A stretch of 64,000 nt of DNA from an uncultured Arcanobacterium sp. (GTDB lineage: Bacteria; Actinomycetota; Actinomycetes; Actinomycetales; Actinomycetaceae), in contig CAMCHI010000003.1 in NCBI GenBank assembly GCA_945874735.1, forward strand, positions 1 to 64,000. The letters are read 5' to 3'. Made by a program: the position numbers and the translations under genes. Below are positions 54,761 through 63,441 of the stretch, piece after piece. The notes beneath the pieces are model-generated. The model ran no database searches. It saw only the letters and a list, made by a program, of their open reading frames with translations, and was not told where the DNA came from. Position 1 is the first letter of the stretch; every line of letters starts with the position of its first letter.

Positions 54761-55972
54761 ATGAAAACAGTTGCAGAACATAAAGCGATGTGTCTATCCG
54801 TAGCTAAGGCGTTGCCACCTTATTCGGTCACGCTTAGCGGGGCGGTGGGGTGTATATTAGCGCAAGACGTATATTCTCGTATTGATGTTCCTGCAACTGA
54901 TTTGGTGGCTTGTGACGGATATGCTGTAATCGCAGCCGATACCTATGGGGCTTCAGTGTTAAACCCAGTAGAGTTGCAAGTATTAGCCGAATTGCGTCCA
55001 GGAGTGTTGGATATTGCTTCGGTAGTAAATGGCAGTGCTGTTAAAGTGACGCGGGGAATGCCTTTGCCTATTGGAGCAGATGCGGTAATTCCGTTATCTT
55101 ATACCGACCAAGGAACGGTAAGTGTACGTAGCACACTAGTGGTGAATGCGGGCGATAATATAAATGCTAAAGCGCAAGATTTAGCAGCTGGCACTGTAAT
55201 TCTAACAGCCGGTACTCGTATTTTTTCCCGTCATATCGCAGTGTTAGCCGCTGCTGGGCATGATACGGTGCTAGTACATCCGAAGCCGCGCGTGGTAATT
55301 ATGGCAATCGGTAATGAACTGCAAGCCCCTGGTTTGCGGGCTACGAGCGATAAAGTATATGACGCTAATTCTCATGCTTTAGCGGCGGCGGCTCGTGATG
55401 CGGGTGCTGATGTGTTCAGGTTCGGGATTGTGCCAGATGATATTGCGGTATTGCGGGAGAGTTTACAGGATCAGTTAGTGCGTGCCGATATTCTTTTAAC
55501 TGCAGGTGGACTTTCGGCTGATACTGGTAATACCTTAAAAGAAATTTTGCAGCCTTTAGGAGGCGTGCGTTTTGATACAGTAGCTTTAGCTCCGGGTATG
55601 CAAATAGGAGTAGGAGTATTAGATAAGACCACTATTATTTGTTTACCTGGTACGCCTACGGAAGCACTAATCTGTTTTGAGGTATTTGTGCGTCCAGCTT
55701 TACGGCAAATGGCGGGATATACGCATTTGGAGCGGCGTACTTTGCGGGCGGCTTCGCGAAAAGGTTGGTATTCTCCTCCTGGGTATCGCCAGTATGTCCC
55801 AGCGCGGGCTTCGGGTACTTCTAAAACGGGTTATTTTGTAGAACCGTTAGGAGAAACGGGCAATACTTTACTTTCGCATTTTTCGCAGGCTAATTGCTTT
55901 ATGGTAATTCCGGAAGATACCACGGTGGTAAAGATTGGTGACTCGGTAGAATGTATTGCTGTTGATAGATAG
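54761..55972 (+). CDS. moeA: Molybdopterin molybdenumtransferase family protein MoeA
   Basis: Inserts molybdate into adenylated molybdopterin. The 403-residue product follows the MoeA domain order: PATDLVACDGYAVIAAD near residue 45, TRGMPLPIGADAVIP in domain 2, MAIGNELQAPG and TAGGLSADTGNTLKE of the MogA-like domain, and SPPGYRQYVPARA in domain 4. The GGLSADTGN block replaces the more usual GGVSxGxxD, so the conserved Asp is displaced. The gene lies where galU-moeA is common in actinobacteria, but galU is missing. No other molybdenum genes are in the window. Confidence 0.9.
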   Translation: MKTVAEHKAMCLSVAKALPPYSVTLSGAVGCILAQDVYSRIDVPATDLVACDGYAVIAADTYGASVLNPVELQVLAELRPGVLDIASVVNGSAVKVTRGMPLPIGADAVIPLSYTDQGTVSVRSTLVVNAGDNINAKAQDLAAGTVILTAGTRIFSRHIAVLAAAGHDTVLVHPKPRVVIMAIGNELQAPGLRATSDKVYDANSHALAAAARDAGADVFRFGIVPDDIAVLRESLQDQLVRADILLTAGGLSADTGNTLKEILQPLGGVRFDTVALAPGMQIGVGVLDKTTIICLPGTPTEALICFEVFVRPALRQMAGYTHLERRTLRAASRKGWYSPPGYRQYVPARASGTSKTGYFVEPLGETGNTLLSHFSQANCFMVIPEDTTVVKIGDSVECIAVDR

Positions 55973-56115
55973 AAGTAGTTTATTTCAGATTAGATGCTGT
56001 GACAGTTGTGAAAGCTGTTAATCATTGTGAATCTGTGGCTAAAACTTGCGAAAAACATTGGCAACACGCCGGACTCTTTCCAAATAAATCGGGGGGATTT
56101 TAGTAGCTTAAAAGA

Positions 56116-57195
56116 GTGGGTGGAGAAGGATTCGCAGTTGCAATATTAGTGTTGTTGCTTTTGCTGTATTTTTTACCCGCCTTATTTCAGCGTCGAGAAG
56201 TTTTCAACGAAACAATTATCGATGAACGATTTTCGGAAAATTTACGCATGGTAATTCCGCAAGTGAATACCGCGCAGGTTTTTCGGCAAAGGCACGAATT
56301 AGAGCGTGGAAAAATTTTTAAGATGGAGCGCAAAGTGAATACGATGCAAACTGAGGAAGCGAATGTAAAGCTAGAACAAGACATTCGTTTAATTGCGCGC
56401 ACTCGTGCCAAGGCTCGTGCGCGGATTACCCGCCGTGCCTTACGCTCTCAACAGCTTAAAGTAGTAGCTGCTCTATGTGCGTTAAGCGCTTTAGGGTTAT
56501 GGGCATTAATGCTGAAAGTGGCTATTAGCTGGTGGATTCCCGCAATATGTACTGTAGTAGCTGCTGCCGGTAGCTTTGCTACTTTCCAGTTAAATTATCG
56601 TTGGCAGTTGGAAAATCAAGCCGATAAAGCTCGTATTGAGAAAGCAGATCGGGTATTACAAAATCTACGGGCAGAACACACGGAGCTGGTAGCGCAAGCG
56701 GAGCATGAAACTGCTAAACCGCTGGTAGTGCCCAATGATTTTGCGCCAGCACTAGAAGTGGAGTCAGTCAGTGCCACTGCTAACCAAGTTGCTGGTATGC
56801 AAGATGCTCGCGGATTAGTGTCGTCTGTTGAGGATATGACAACTGGGGAAAAATCAGAAAAGCGTGCTCAAACTCCGGTAACTTACTCTGCTTCTGAAAC
56901 GACAGTAGTAAACACTGCAACTACTTCCCGTCCACTGTCTGCCACATATCGGACACAGCCTAGTTACACTCTAACTCCACAGCTTCAGCGTCGGCGCGTA
57001 GCGCCTTATGTTGCTCCTGCTGCGCCGAGTGTAAATGTACCTTATCGTCCTAAGGCGGTTGGAGAGCGTTTGGGAGATGCAGTATTGGATAGTGCTAATC
57101 AGGCCCCGGCTATGACTGGTAAAGAAGAGTTGCGTACTAATGTAATGGGTTCAGGTTTTACGTTAGATGTATTACTCGAGCGTAGACGGGCTTAA
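56116..57195 (+). CDS. Membrane protein of unknown function, Rv0996-like by position and layout
   Basis: A 359-residue protein with an N-terminal hydrophobic helix (FAVAILVLLLLLYFLPALF, about 6-24), a charged region with basic cluster RTRAKARARITRRA (about 94-107), two further helices (about 115-155) and a long hydrophilic C-terminal tail rich in Thr, Pro and Ala. A similar membrane protein (about 358 residues) follows moeA1-rimJ in mycobacteria; the match rests on position and layout. Function unknown. GTG 56116 is 19 bases after a GGGGGGA; the start is uncertain. Confidence 0.78.
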   Translation: MGGEGFAVAILVLLLLLYFLPALFQRREVFNETIIDERFSENLRMVIPQVNTAQVFRQRHELERGKIFKMERKVNTMQTEEANVKLEQDIRLIARTRAKARARITRRALRSQQLKVVAALCALSALGLWALMLKVAISWWIPAICTVVAAAGSFATFQLNYRWQLENQADKARIEKADRVLQNLRAEHTELVAQAEHETAKPLVVPNDFAPALEVESVSATANQVAGMQDARGLVSSVEDMTTGEKSEKRAQTPVTYSASETTVVNTATTSRPLSATYRTQPSYTLTPQLQRRRVAPYVAPAAPSVNVPYRPKAVGERLGDAVLDSANQAPAMTGKEELRTNVMGSGFTLDVLLERRRA

Positions 57196-57214
57196 ACAGA
57201 ATTATTCTGACTTT

Positions 57215-57246
57215 GCCGTGAGGTGAGTTGCCTCACGGCTTTTTCG
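57215..57246 (+). terminator. Intrinsic terminator
   Basis: A 9-bp stem GCCGTGAGG/CCTCACGGC (57215-57223 with 57231-57239) followed by TTTTTCG. Confidence 0.9.
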
Positions 57247-57306
57247 TATTTATTCTGGCATTCTTGGTATTATTGGTACACACACCATATCTAGGAGTAG
57301 ATTTAT

Positions 57307-58086
57307 ATGTCGAAGCAAAATATAAAGCGCAAGTCACGGCAGGTTAAGCCAAAAGATTCTAAGCCTTTGCCACCGCAAGCACATACCACGGTAGCTTGGG
57401 CAGTACATGCTTTTACTATGACCGGCGTGATTTGGGCAGGTCTAGCTACTCTAGATTTAATTAACGGCAATCTTGTGCGTATGTGGATGTGGTTAGTAAT
57501 TGCTTTGGTGGTGGACGGCATTGATGGCACGATGGCTCGCAAAGCAGAAGTTACCAAGTGGGTACCTAATTTTGATGGGGCAGTACTAGACAATATCGTG
57601 GATTACCTGACTTGGACTTTCATACCGGCAGTATTTATTTACTTGCATATACCGCTGGGTGCTCCTTGGATAGGTGTATGCATGTTTGGTTTAATCGTGC
57701 TTTCTTCTATGTTCTGTTATTGTAACACTGCTCTTAAGACACATGATTATTACTTTATGGGCTTCCCAGCGGCATGGAATGTAGTAGCTGTTATTTTGTG
57801 GGTGATTGGTTCTAATTCGGCTTTCAATATCGCCATTATTATCATCTTGGCAGTGCTTACTTTAGCTCCTATTACCTTTGTGCACCCTTTTAGAGTGGGT
57901 ACTTTAATGCCTTACAATATTTTGGCTACCGCGATTTGGGTGGTAGCTACCGTGTGGTTAGTGTTAGTACACCCAGAGCGTCCGGTGGCAGTAGAAATTT
58001 TCTGGTGGGCTTCAGGGCTTTGGCTCATGGTGATTAGTGCTTGGCGTTCTACCCAAGAGTTTGTGCGGATTCGTAAAGGGCGGTAA
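57307..58086 (+). CDS. CDP-alcohol phosphatidyltransferase (Pcs-like)
   Basis: A 259-residue integral membrane enzyme that transfers a phosphatidyl group from CDP-diacylglycerol. The CDP-OH-P motif D-G-x2-D-G-x2-A-R...D-x3-D is seen in DGIDGTMARKAEV and FDGAVLDNIVDY. The latter and the helix layout resemble phosphatidylcholine synthase (Pcs) more than PgsA. About seven to eight hydrophobic spans follow a basic N-terminus. TAGGAG is nine bases before ATG 57307. Actual acceptor (choline, glycerol-P or inositol-P) cannot be told. Its 3' end overlaps the convergent gene by 38 bases. Confidence 0.88.
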   Translation: MSKQNIKRKSRQVKPKDSKPLPPQAHTTVAWAVHAFTMTGVIWAGLATLDLINGNLVRMWMWLVIALVVDGIDGTMARKAEVTKWVPNFDGAVLDNIVDYLTWTFIPAVFIYLHIPLGAPWIGVCMFGLIVLSSMFCYCNTALKTHDYYFMGFPAAWNVVAVILWVIGSNSAFNIAIIIILAVLTLAPITFVHPFRVGTLMPYNILATAIWVVATVWLVLVHPERPVAVEIFWWASGLWLMVISAWRSTQEFVRIRKGR

Positions 58087-58951
58087 GACGGCGCTCTTGT
58101 TGCACTCGTAATAGTTCTGCCCCGATTCCGGCACTAATCATGAGCGTAATTGCGATAATTACCGGAGCGGGGTAGTCCTTACCGTACGCCCAAAAATATA
58201 AGTAGGGAGCTACAAAAGTTACAATAGCTACCACTCCGCCTATTAAGCGCGTGCTTAATTTACGGGCAGTAAAAATTGCTAAAATTCCCCAAGCATAAGG
58301 GATAGCAGAGATTACATCTATTGCCCAAAGTAAAGCAAAATTGCCGTGGAAATGTGGCACCCACATTGCGGGCAGGGCACGCAAAGTGGAGTAAATAAAA
58401 GTTACCAAATATACCCATGTGCGCGGATCATGTAAAAGCCTAGTTAGTAGCGAAGAATGTGCTACTTTTACATGGTACTGGTGTAGTAGTCTGCGTATTT
58501 TTAGCGGGGTGGAGGTAACGTCTACTCCTGCTAGTTGTGTGCGGAAGTTTTTATCAGTGCGCAGTAGTTTAGCTACTAAAGTTTGCACCCTAATTCCCCA
58601 TATGGTGTGTTCAGAATTTAGTGGAATCATTGTGTCTATAAAATCTGCACAAATGCTGTGTAATTTTGCAGGATTAGTGACTTCTAATACCCACAGTAAT
58701 TGTCTGTTGGTGATAGCTTGACGTATTAGCTTGGTAAATTGTTGATTACACTGTAAGTCTTGTAGAGTGATTTGCTTTACTTCGCGTACACCAAGTTCAG
58801 ATAATCGCACTACGCCAGCAGCTTTGCGCACCGCTTTAGCATTTACGGCCCCCTGTAAGGCAGGTAGTGTTAAGGGAGCTTTGGGAGAGCCAAAAAAAGC
58901 TATGCGTAGCGTACCTAAGACGCTACTTATCGAAGAATTTTTTGTGCCCAT
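58049..58951 (-). CDS. Hypothetical membrane protein
   Basis: A 300-residue protein I cannot assign. The N-terminal 165 residues are hydrophilic and Leu/Val-rich with no motif I know. The C-terminus has four to five hydrophobic spans (VYLVTFIYSTLRALPAMWVP, LLWAIDVISAIPYAWGILAI, LIGGVVAIVTFVAPYLYF, VIIAITLMISAGIGAELL) and a basic end. Its last 38 bases overlap the end of the CDP-alcohol phosphatidyltransferase gene on the other strand. ATG 58951. Confidence 0.75.
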   Translation of the reverse strand: MGTKNSSISSVLGTLRIAFFGSPKAPLTLPALQGAVNAKAVRKAAGVVRLSELGVREVKQITLQDLQCNQQFTKLIRQAITNRQLLWVLEVTNPAKLHSICADFIDTMIPLNSEHTIWGIRVQTLVAKLLRTDKNFRTQLAGVDVTSTPLKIRRLLHQYHVKVAHSSLLTRLLHDPRTWVYLVTFIYSTLRALPAMWVPHFHGNFALLWAIDVISAIPYAWGILAIFTARKLSTRLIGGVVAIVTFVAPYLYFWAYGKDYPAPVIIAITLMISAGIGAELLRVQQERRLTALYESAQTLG

Positions 58952-59134
58952 AAATTTAAATTTTACCCTTTTATGTGCAGTTTTATTAGAAGAATTGCAT
59001 TTTTGTATATATTCAAGTTTATTTGGTTTTATTCGCTCAGCTGTAGCTCTGTGGAATGAATTAAGAAAAAATATGAAACTTTAGTTTAGTTTTTCTATAT
59101 TTTCTTCTAGCTAAAAAGAGAATAGACTTGAAGA

Positions 59135-60970
59135 ATGCGCAAACTATTTAAGAAAATTCGGACTTTCTTACACGATACCAATCCATTTACTGATGTCGAT
59201 GCAGGTCTGTTTTTACGGTTTCAACTTTTATCGAAAACTATTTACGCTTTAATTTTATTACCCGTATATAAAATGGTGCTGAGTGCTGCCTTGTATATAG
59301 CAGGACGGGACACTATTAGCTCTGGAGATTATTGGAATTTCTTATTTAGTTGGCAAGGATTTGGTTTAGCGCTAGTTTCTTTTTTCTTTCTATTGTTTGT
59401 GGTAGCGCTAGACGTGGCAGCATTTTTGATTGCTGCTAAATATCGGCAACAAGGCACTCCGCTTAAAAAAGCACGGGTGCTATTAATTAAAACTTTGCGT
59501 GAAGTTCCCCGATTTTTTCATCTCACCTCATTAGTGTTGGTGGTGTATTGTGTATTGATTGTGCCTTTAGTGGGGCAAGGGCCAAATATTAGCGGTTTGA
59601 GTTGGGTAAAAATACCAAATTTTATTTTGCAGGAAATTGAAAATAATCCGCTTTATTCTATTGGTTATCTGCTGGTATTAGTTTTACTACTTATTTTGGC
59701 AATTTACCTTTCATTATTTTTGCCAGCATTATTTTTGCGGGAGGTTTCCCAAAAACAAGCTTTAATTTCTTCGCTCCGTTTAGTGCATAAAAACTTTTTT
59801 GAGGTAGTAAAAGATATTATCAAAGACATTTTTACGGTAGCAGTATGGGTAGGTTTGAGCTGTGTGTTGGTAACTTTAGCTTGCCTAGGATTAGCTTTAG
59901 TAATACCAAGCACTGAGTTTACTATTCGTTTCTTAGTATTTTTATGGTTTATGTGGATTGCGATAGCTACCATATTAGGCGTATTTATTAACGTATCCAT
60001 TGAAATTCGGGATTCGGCATATTTTTATAACTATTTGGAAGAAAAAGCTGATAATCCTGATGCTGACTTTGATACGCAATTGGCTTCCGCGCTTAACCCA
60101 GAGCGTAAGATAGTCTGGAGTTTGGTAGGCACGTCTTTAGCTTTATTGCTGGGTACGGCTGGTTTAGCTGCTTTAACTACCGTGTTTTTTGATGACATAT
60201 TCCATAAGCGCACTGATATTGCGATTATCGCCCATCGGGCAGGTGGAGAATTAGCCGCTGAAAATTCGTTAGCAGGTGTGCAACGGGCGTATGAGTTAGG
60301 CCTACAATATGCTGAGATTGATGTGCAACGCACTAAAGACGGACATTACGTGTTGAATCATGATGCTACTTTTACGCGAGTAGCTGGGCAATCTAAAGCG
60401 AGTAGTGCATTGACTTTAGCGCAAGTGCAGTCTTTCCAGATTAAAGACGCTTTCCAAATGCGCCGTCCTGCTCAGCCGGTAGCGGAATTAGGAGAAGTGT
60501 TAGATTATGCTAAGCACCGCATTGACTTATTTATAGAGCTAAAAGGAGCTACGGCTGATACTCAGATGGTAGATGACGTGGTAGCAATGCTGGAAGCGAA
60601 AGACTTAAGTCAGCACGCAGTATTGGTATCGCTAGATTATGAGTTGATTAAATATATTGAACAAACTTATCCACACATTGAAACAGGCTATATTTACTTC
60701 TTTGCCGTAGGGGACATTACCACTTTGCAGGGTGATTGGCTCATTATGGAAGAAGGTTTAGCTAGTTCTGAGACCGTAGAAGCAGTAAAAGAAGCGAAGA
60801 AGAAAATTGCGGTGTGGACGGTGAACGACGAAATAACTGCCAATAATTTTTTAACCTCAGAGATAGACGGCATTATTACCGATAAGCCCACTATGATTTT
60901 GCGTACCATGACGGCTAATGATGTGGAAGCAGAACTAGAGCAAATTGTGGATTACTTCCTTGGAATGTAA
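59135..60970 (+). CDS. Membrane glycerophosphodiester phosphodiesterase (GDPD)
   Basis: A 611-residue protein. The first 360 residues are the GPDPase membrane domain with about seven helices. The C-terminal 250 residues are a GDPD TIM barrel: IIAHRAGGELAAENSLAG, YAEIDVQRTKDGHYVLNHDAT, LFIELKGA and a late AVWTVND. The catalytic His pair and metal-binding Glu/Asp are present. It hydrolyses glycerophosphodiesters, or glycerol-phosphate polymers such as lipoteichoic acid in some relatives. Start ATG follows TAGACT (59123-59128) by six bases, suggesting leaderless mRNA. Confidence 0.92.
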   Translation: MRKLFKKIRTFLHDTNPFTDVDAGLFLRFQLLSKTIYALILLPVYKMVLSAALYIAGRDTISSGDYWNFLFSWQGFGLALVSFFFLLFVVALDVAAFLIAAKYRQQGTPLKKARVLLIKTLREVPRFFHLTSLVLVVYCVLIVPLVGQGPNISGLSWVKIPNFILQEIENNPLYSIGYLLVLVLLLILAIYLSLFLPALFLREVSQKQALISSLRLVHKNFFEVVKDIIKDIFTVAVWVGLSCVLVTLACLGLALVIPSTEFTIRFLVFLWFMWIAIATILGVFINVSIEIRDSAYFYNYLEEKADNPDADFDTQLASALNPERKIVWSLVGTSLALLLGTAGLAALTTVFFDDIFHKRTDIAIIAHRAGGELAAENSLAGVQRAYELGLQYAEIDVQRTKDGHYVLNHDATFTRVAGQSKASSALTLAQVQSFQIKDAFQMRRPAQPVAELGEVLDYAKHRIDLFIELKGATADTQMVDDVVAMLEAKDLSQHAVLVSLDYELIKYIEQTYPHIETGYIYFFAVGDITTLQGDWLIMEEGLASSETVEAVKEAKKKIAVWTVNDEITANNFLTSEIDGIITDKPTMILRTMTANDVEAELEQIVDYFLGM

Positions 60971-61035
60971 GGTGAGCTGGTTAAATAGATATTGCATTTT
61001 AGTACTGTGAAAGAGAAACGTAGAAGATTTTAGTG

Positions 61036-62280
61036 ATGCCAAAACTATCTAAAGCATATGTGTTTAGTGCCAGCAGTTTTTTGTTCATGTATATTTCTTG
61101 GGCGCTATGGTGGTCGTTTTTCCAAATCTGGCTTACGAATGAAACGCAAGGTTTAGGGCTAAACGGAGCTAATGTAGGCACTATTTTTGCGGTAAACGGT
61201 TTTGCCACAATTATCATGATGTTGCTTTACGGGGTAATACAAGATGCTTTAGGGATGAAACGGCATTTGCTATATGTAATTGCAGTGCTGGCTTCCCTAA
61301 TGGGCCCTTTTGCCGTTTTTGTTTATCGTCCGCTACTAGAAACTAATTTTACGGCGGGACTGCTGGTGGGAGCAGTTTACTTGCCGGTAGCTTTTTCCGC
61401 GGCAGTAGCTTTCTTTGAGGCTTATTTTAACCGTGTAGCACAACATTTTGCGTTTGAGTTTGGGCGAGTGCGTATGTTTGGCTCGTTAGGTTTTTCTATT
61501 GCAGTATTTATTTCTGGAATGCTTTTCCCGCTTGATGCTAATTTAATATTTTGGGCAGCGTCCGGAGCAGGTTTGGCATTGCTGGCAATACTATGTTTTG
61601 CTCCGCAAGATTTCAAGACGGCTAGTAGAGTGCCGGTAGTGGATACCGTAGCAGTTGAAACAGTGTCGAAAGTGCCCACTAAAGTACTGTTGCGTGACTC
61701 AAAATTATGGATACTAGCAGTGTTTGTGGTGCTGGTATGGAATATGTTTAGCATATTTGATGCGCAAATGTTTCCAGACTTCTTCGCCGGTTTATTTACG
61801 CAGGTAACGGTGGGGCAACGCTCGTATGGCACGCTAATTGCTATACAAACTTTTAGTGAAACATTATTGATGAGTTTACTGCCGATGCTAATTAATCGTA
61901 TCGGAGTAAAACAAGCAATCGTATTGGGAGCTACGCTGTTTTTAATTGTGTGTGGTGTGCCGGCTTTTACTTTAAGTATCCCGCTAATTGTAGCTGCTAA
62001 ATTAGTACATTCCGCTTTTGTGCCCTTAATGATTCTAGGGATTATGCGTTATGTGGATTTACATTTTGACCGCCGTCGTTCTGCCACTATCTATTTATTA
62101 GGTTTTTATGTGACGGCACAGGTTGCTTCGATGCTGCTTTCTACTCCGTTAGGAATGCTGCGGGATATGGCAGGTTACCAAACGGTATTCCAAGTAATGT
62201 TTGGGTCTTGTTTAGTAGGTATTGCTTTTGGCAGTTGGAAACTGTTGCCAGATAGAGATGGTGCTAAAAATCTGCACTGA
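61036..62280 (+). CDS. MFS sugar:H+ symporter, OHS (LacY/RafB-like) family
   Basis: A 414-residue 12-TM transporter of the oligosaccharide:H+ symporter type. Features include YISWALWWSFFQIWLTNETQ, QDALGMKRHLLY (MFS loop 2-3 motif), AAVAFFEAYFNRVA and FGRVRMFGSLGFSIAVFISG, which resembles the LacY TM5 area. Sucrose, lactose or raffinose are plausible substrates. ATG 61036 is preferred over GTG 61033; the ribosome site (AGAAG) is weak. It follows the GDPD gene on the same strand. Confidence 0.88.
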   Translation: MPKLSKAYVFSASSFLFMYISWALWWSFFQIWLTNETQGLGLNGANVGTIFAVNGFATIIMMLLYGVIQDALGMKRHLLYVIAVLASLMGPFAVFVYRPLLETNFTAGLLVGAVYLPVAFSAAVAFFEAYFNRVAQHFAFEFGRVRMFGSLGFSIAVFISGMLFPLDANLIFWAASGAGLALLAILCFAPQDFKTASRVPVVDTVAVETVSKVPTKVLLRDSKLWILAVFVVLVWNMFSIFDAQMFPDFFAGLFTQVTVGQRSYGTLIAIQTFSETLLMSLLPMLINRIGVKQAIVLGATLFLIVCGVPAFTLSIPLIVAAKLVHSAFVPLMILGIMRYVDLHFDRRRSATIYLLGFYVTAQVASMLLSTPLGMLRDMAGYQTVFQVMFGSCLVGIAFGSWKLLPDRDGAKNLH

Positions 62281-62300
62281 TTTTAAGGCATAATTGAACT

Positions 62301-63368
62301 ATGCGTAACTTTAATTTTTCTTGGGTGGATAATTCTTATCGTGCTAATTCGGAGCGATATCAGCAGGTAGCTGTGCGTAGATGTGGTACAAGCGGATTGC
62401 GTTTGCCTGCGGTTTCCTTAGGTTTATGGCATAACTTTGGCGACGACCGTCCGTTCCAAACCCAGCGCGATATGTTGCGCAGAGCTTTTGATTTAGGAAT
62501 TTTTCATTTCGATTTAGCTAATAATTATGGCCCACCTTTTGGGGCTGCTGAAGAAAATTTCGGCAGAGCTTTTGCGAAAGATTTTCGTCCTTATCGTGAG
62601 GAATTAGTAATTTCTACTAAAGCTGGTTGGGATATGTGGCCTGGAGCTTATGGCTTTGGGGGTTCACGCAAATATCTGCTTAACTCCTTAGATGCTTCTT
62701 TACAGCGCATGGGTTTAGATTATGTAGATATTTTCTATCATCATCGTCCAGATCCAGATACAGATATTGCAGAATCTATGCAAGCCTTACATGATGCAAT
62801 TAAGCAAGGTAAAGCATTATATGCCGGTATTTCTTCTTATTCTGCTAGTGCCACTAGGGAAGCGGCAGAAATTATGCGACAGTTAGGCACGCCGTTAGTT
62901 ATCCATCAGCCTGCTTATTCTATGTTTAATCGCTGGGTGGAGGAAGGCGAACCAAACTTATTGCAAACCTTAGAAAATGAAAATATGGGTAGTATCGTTT
63001 TTACTCCGCTGGCGCAAGGTTTACTGACTAATCGTTATTTGCAAGGAGTGCCCGCTAATTCTCGCTTAGCGAGTGGAAAATTAGAAGCTGAACATTTAAG
63101 CCCGCAAACTTTGAAAAACATTCAGGCATTAAATGATATTGCCCATAGCCGAGGGCAGAGCTTAGCGCAGATGGCTTTAGCGTGGGTATTGCGTCATCAA
63201 GTAGTTACTTCTGCGCTAGTGGGAGCATCGAAAGTAGCACAGATTGAAGACTGTGTAGGTGCAATGCAAAACTTAGAGTTTACTGCTCAAGAGTTAGATT
63301 TAATTGAGCAATATGCGCAAGATGCCGGAATTAACGGTTGGGCAGATGCTATAAAATCGCGTCCATAA
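62301..63368 (+). CDS. Aldo/keto reductase, YghZ/Kv-beta-like (L-glyceraldehyde-3-phosphate reductase type)
   Basis: A 355-residue NADPH-dependent TIM-barrel reductase. Catalytic tetrad: Asp in HFDLANNYGPP, Tyr in NNYGPPFG, Lys in STKAGWDMWPG and His in FYHHRPDPD. The long loop GPPFGAAEENFG and GWDMWPGAYGFGGS are typical of the YghZ (AKR14) group, which reduces methylglyoxal and L-glyceraldehyde-3-P. The C-terminal SALVGASKVAQIEDCVGA binds the cofactor. It starts 20 bases after the MFS gene, perhaps co-transcribed. Confidence 0.93.
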   Translation: MRNFNFSWVDNSYRANSERYQQVAVRRCGTSGLRLPAVSLGLWHNFGDDRPFQTQRDMLRRAFDLGIFHFDLANNYGPPFGAAEENFGRAFAKDFRPYREELVISTKAGWDMWPGAYGFGGSRKYLLNSLDASLQRMGLDYVDIFYHHRPDPDTDIAESMQALHDAIKQGKALYAGISSYSASATREAAEIMRQLGTPLVIHQPAYSMFNRWVEEGEPNLLQTLENENMGSIVFTPLAQGLLTNRYLQGVPANSRLASGKLEAEHLSPQTLKNIQALNDIAHSRGQSLAQMALAWVLRHQVVTSALVGASKVAQIEDCVGAMQNLEFTAQELDLIEQYAQDAGINGWADAIKSRP

Positions 63369-63441
63369 GGTGTGGATTTTCTGCGTATGTGATGGGTGCG
63401 TTTGGAAAATAACTGGCTAGAATAAAGAAAGTTTAAGAAAC

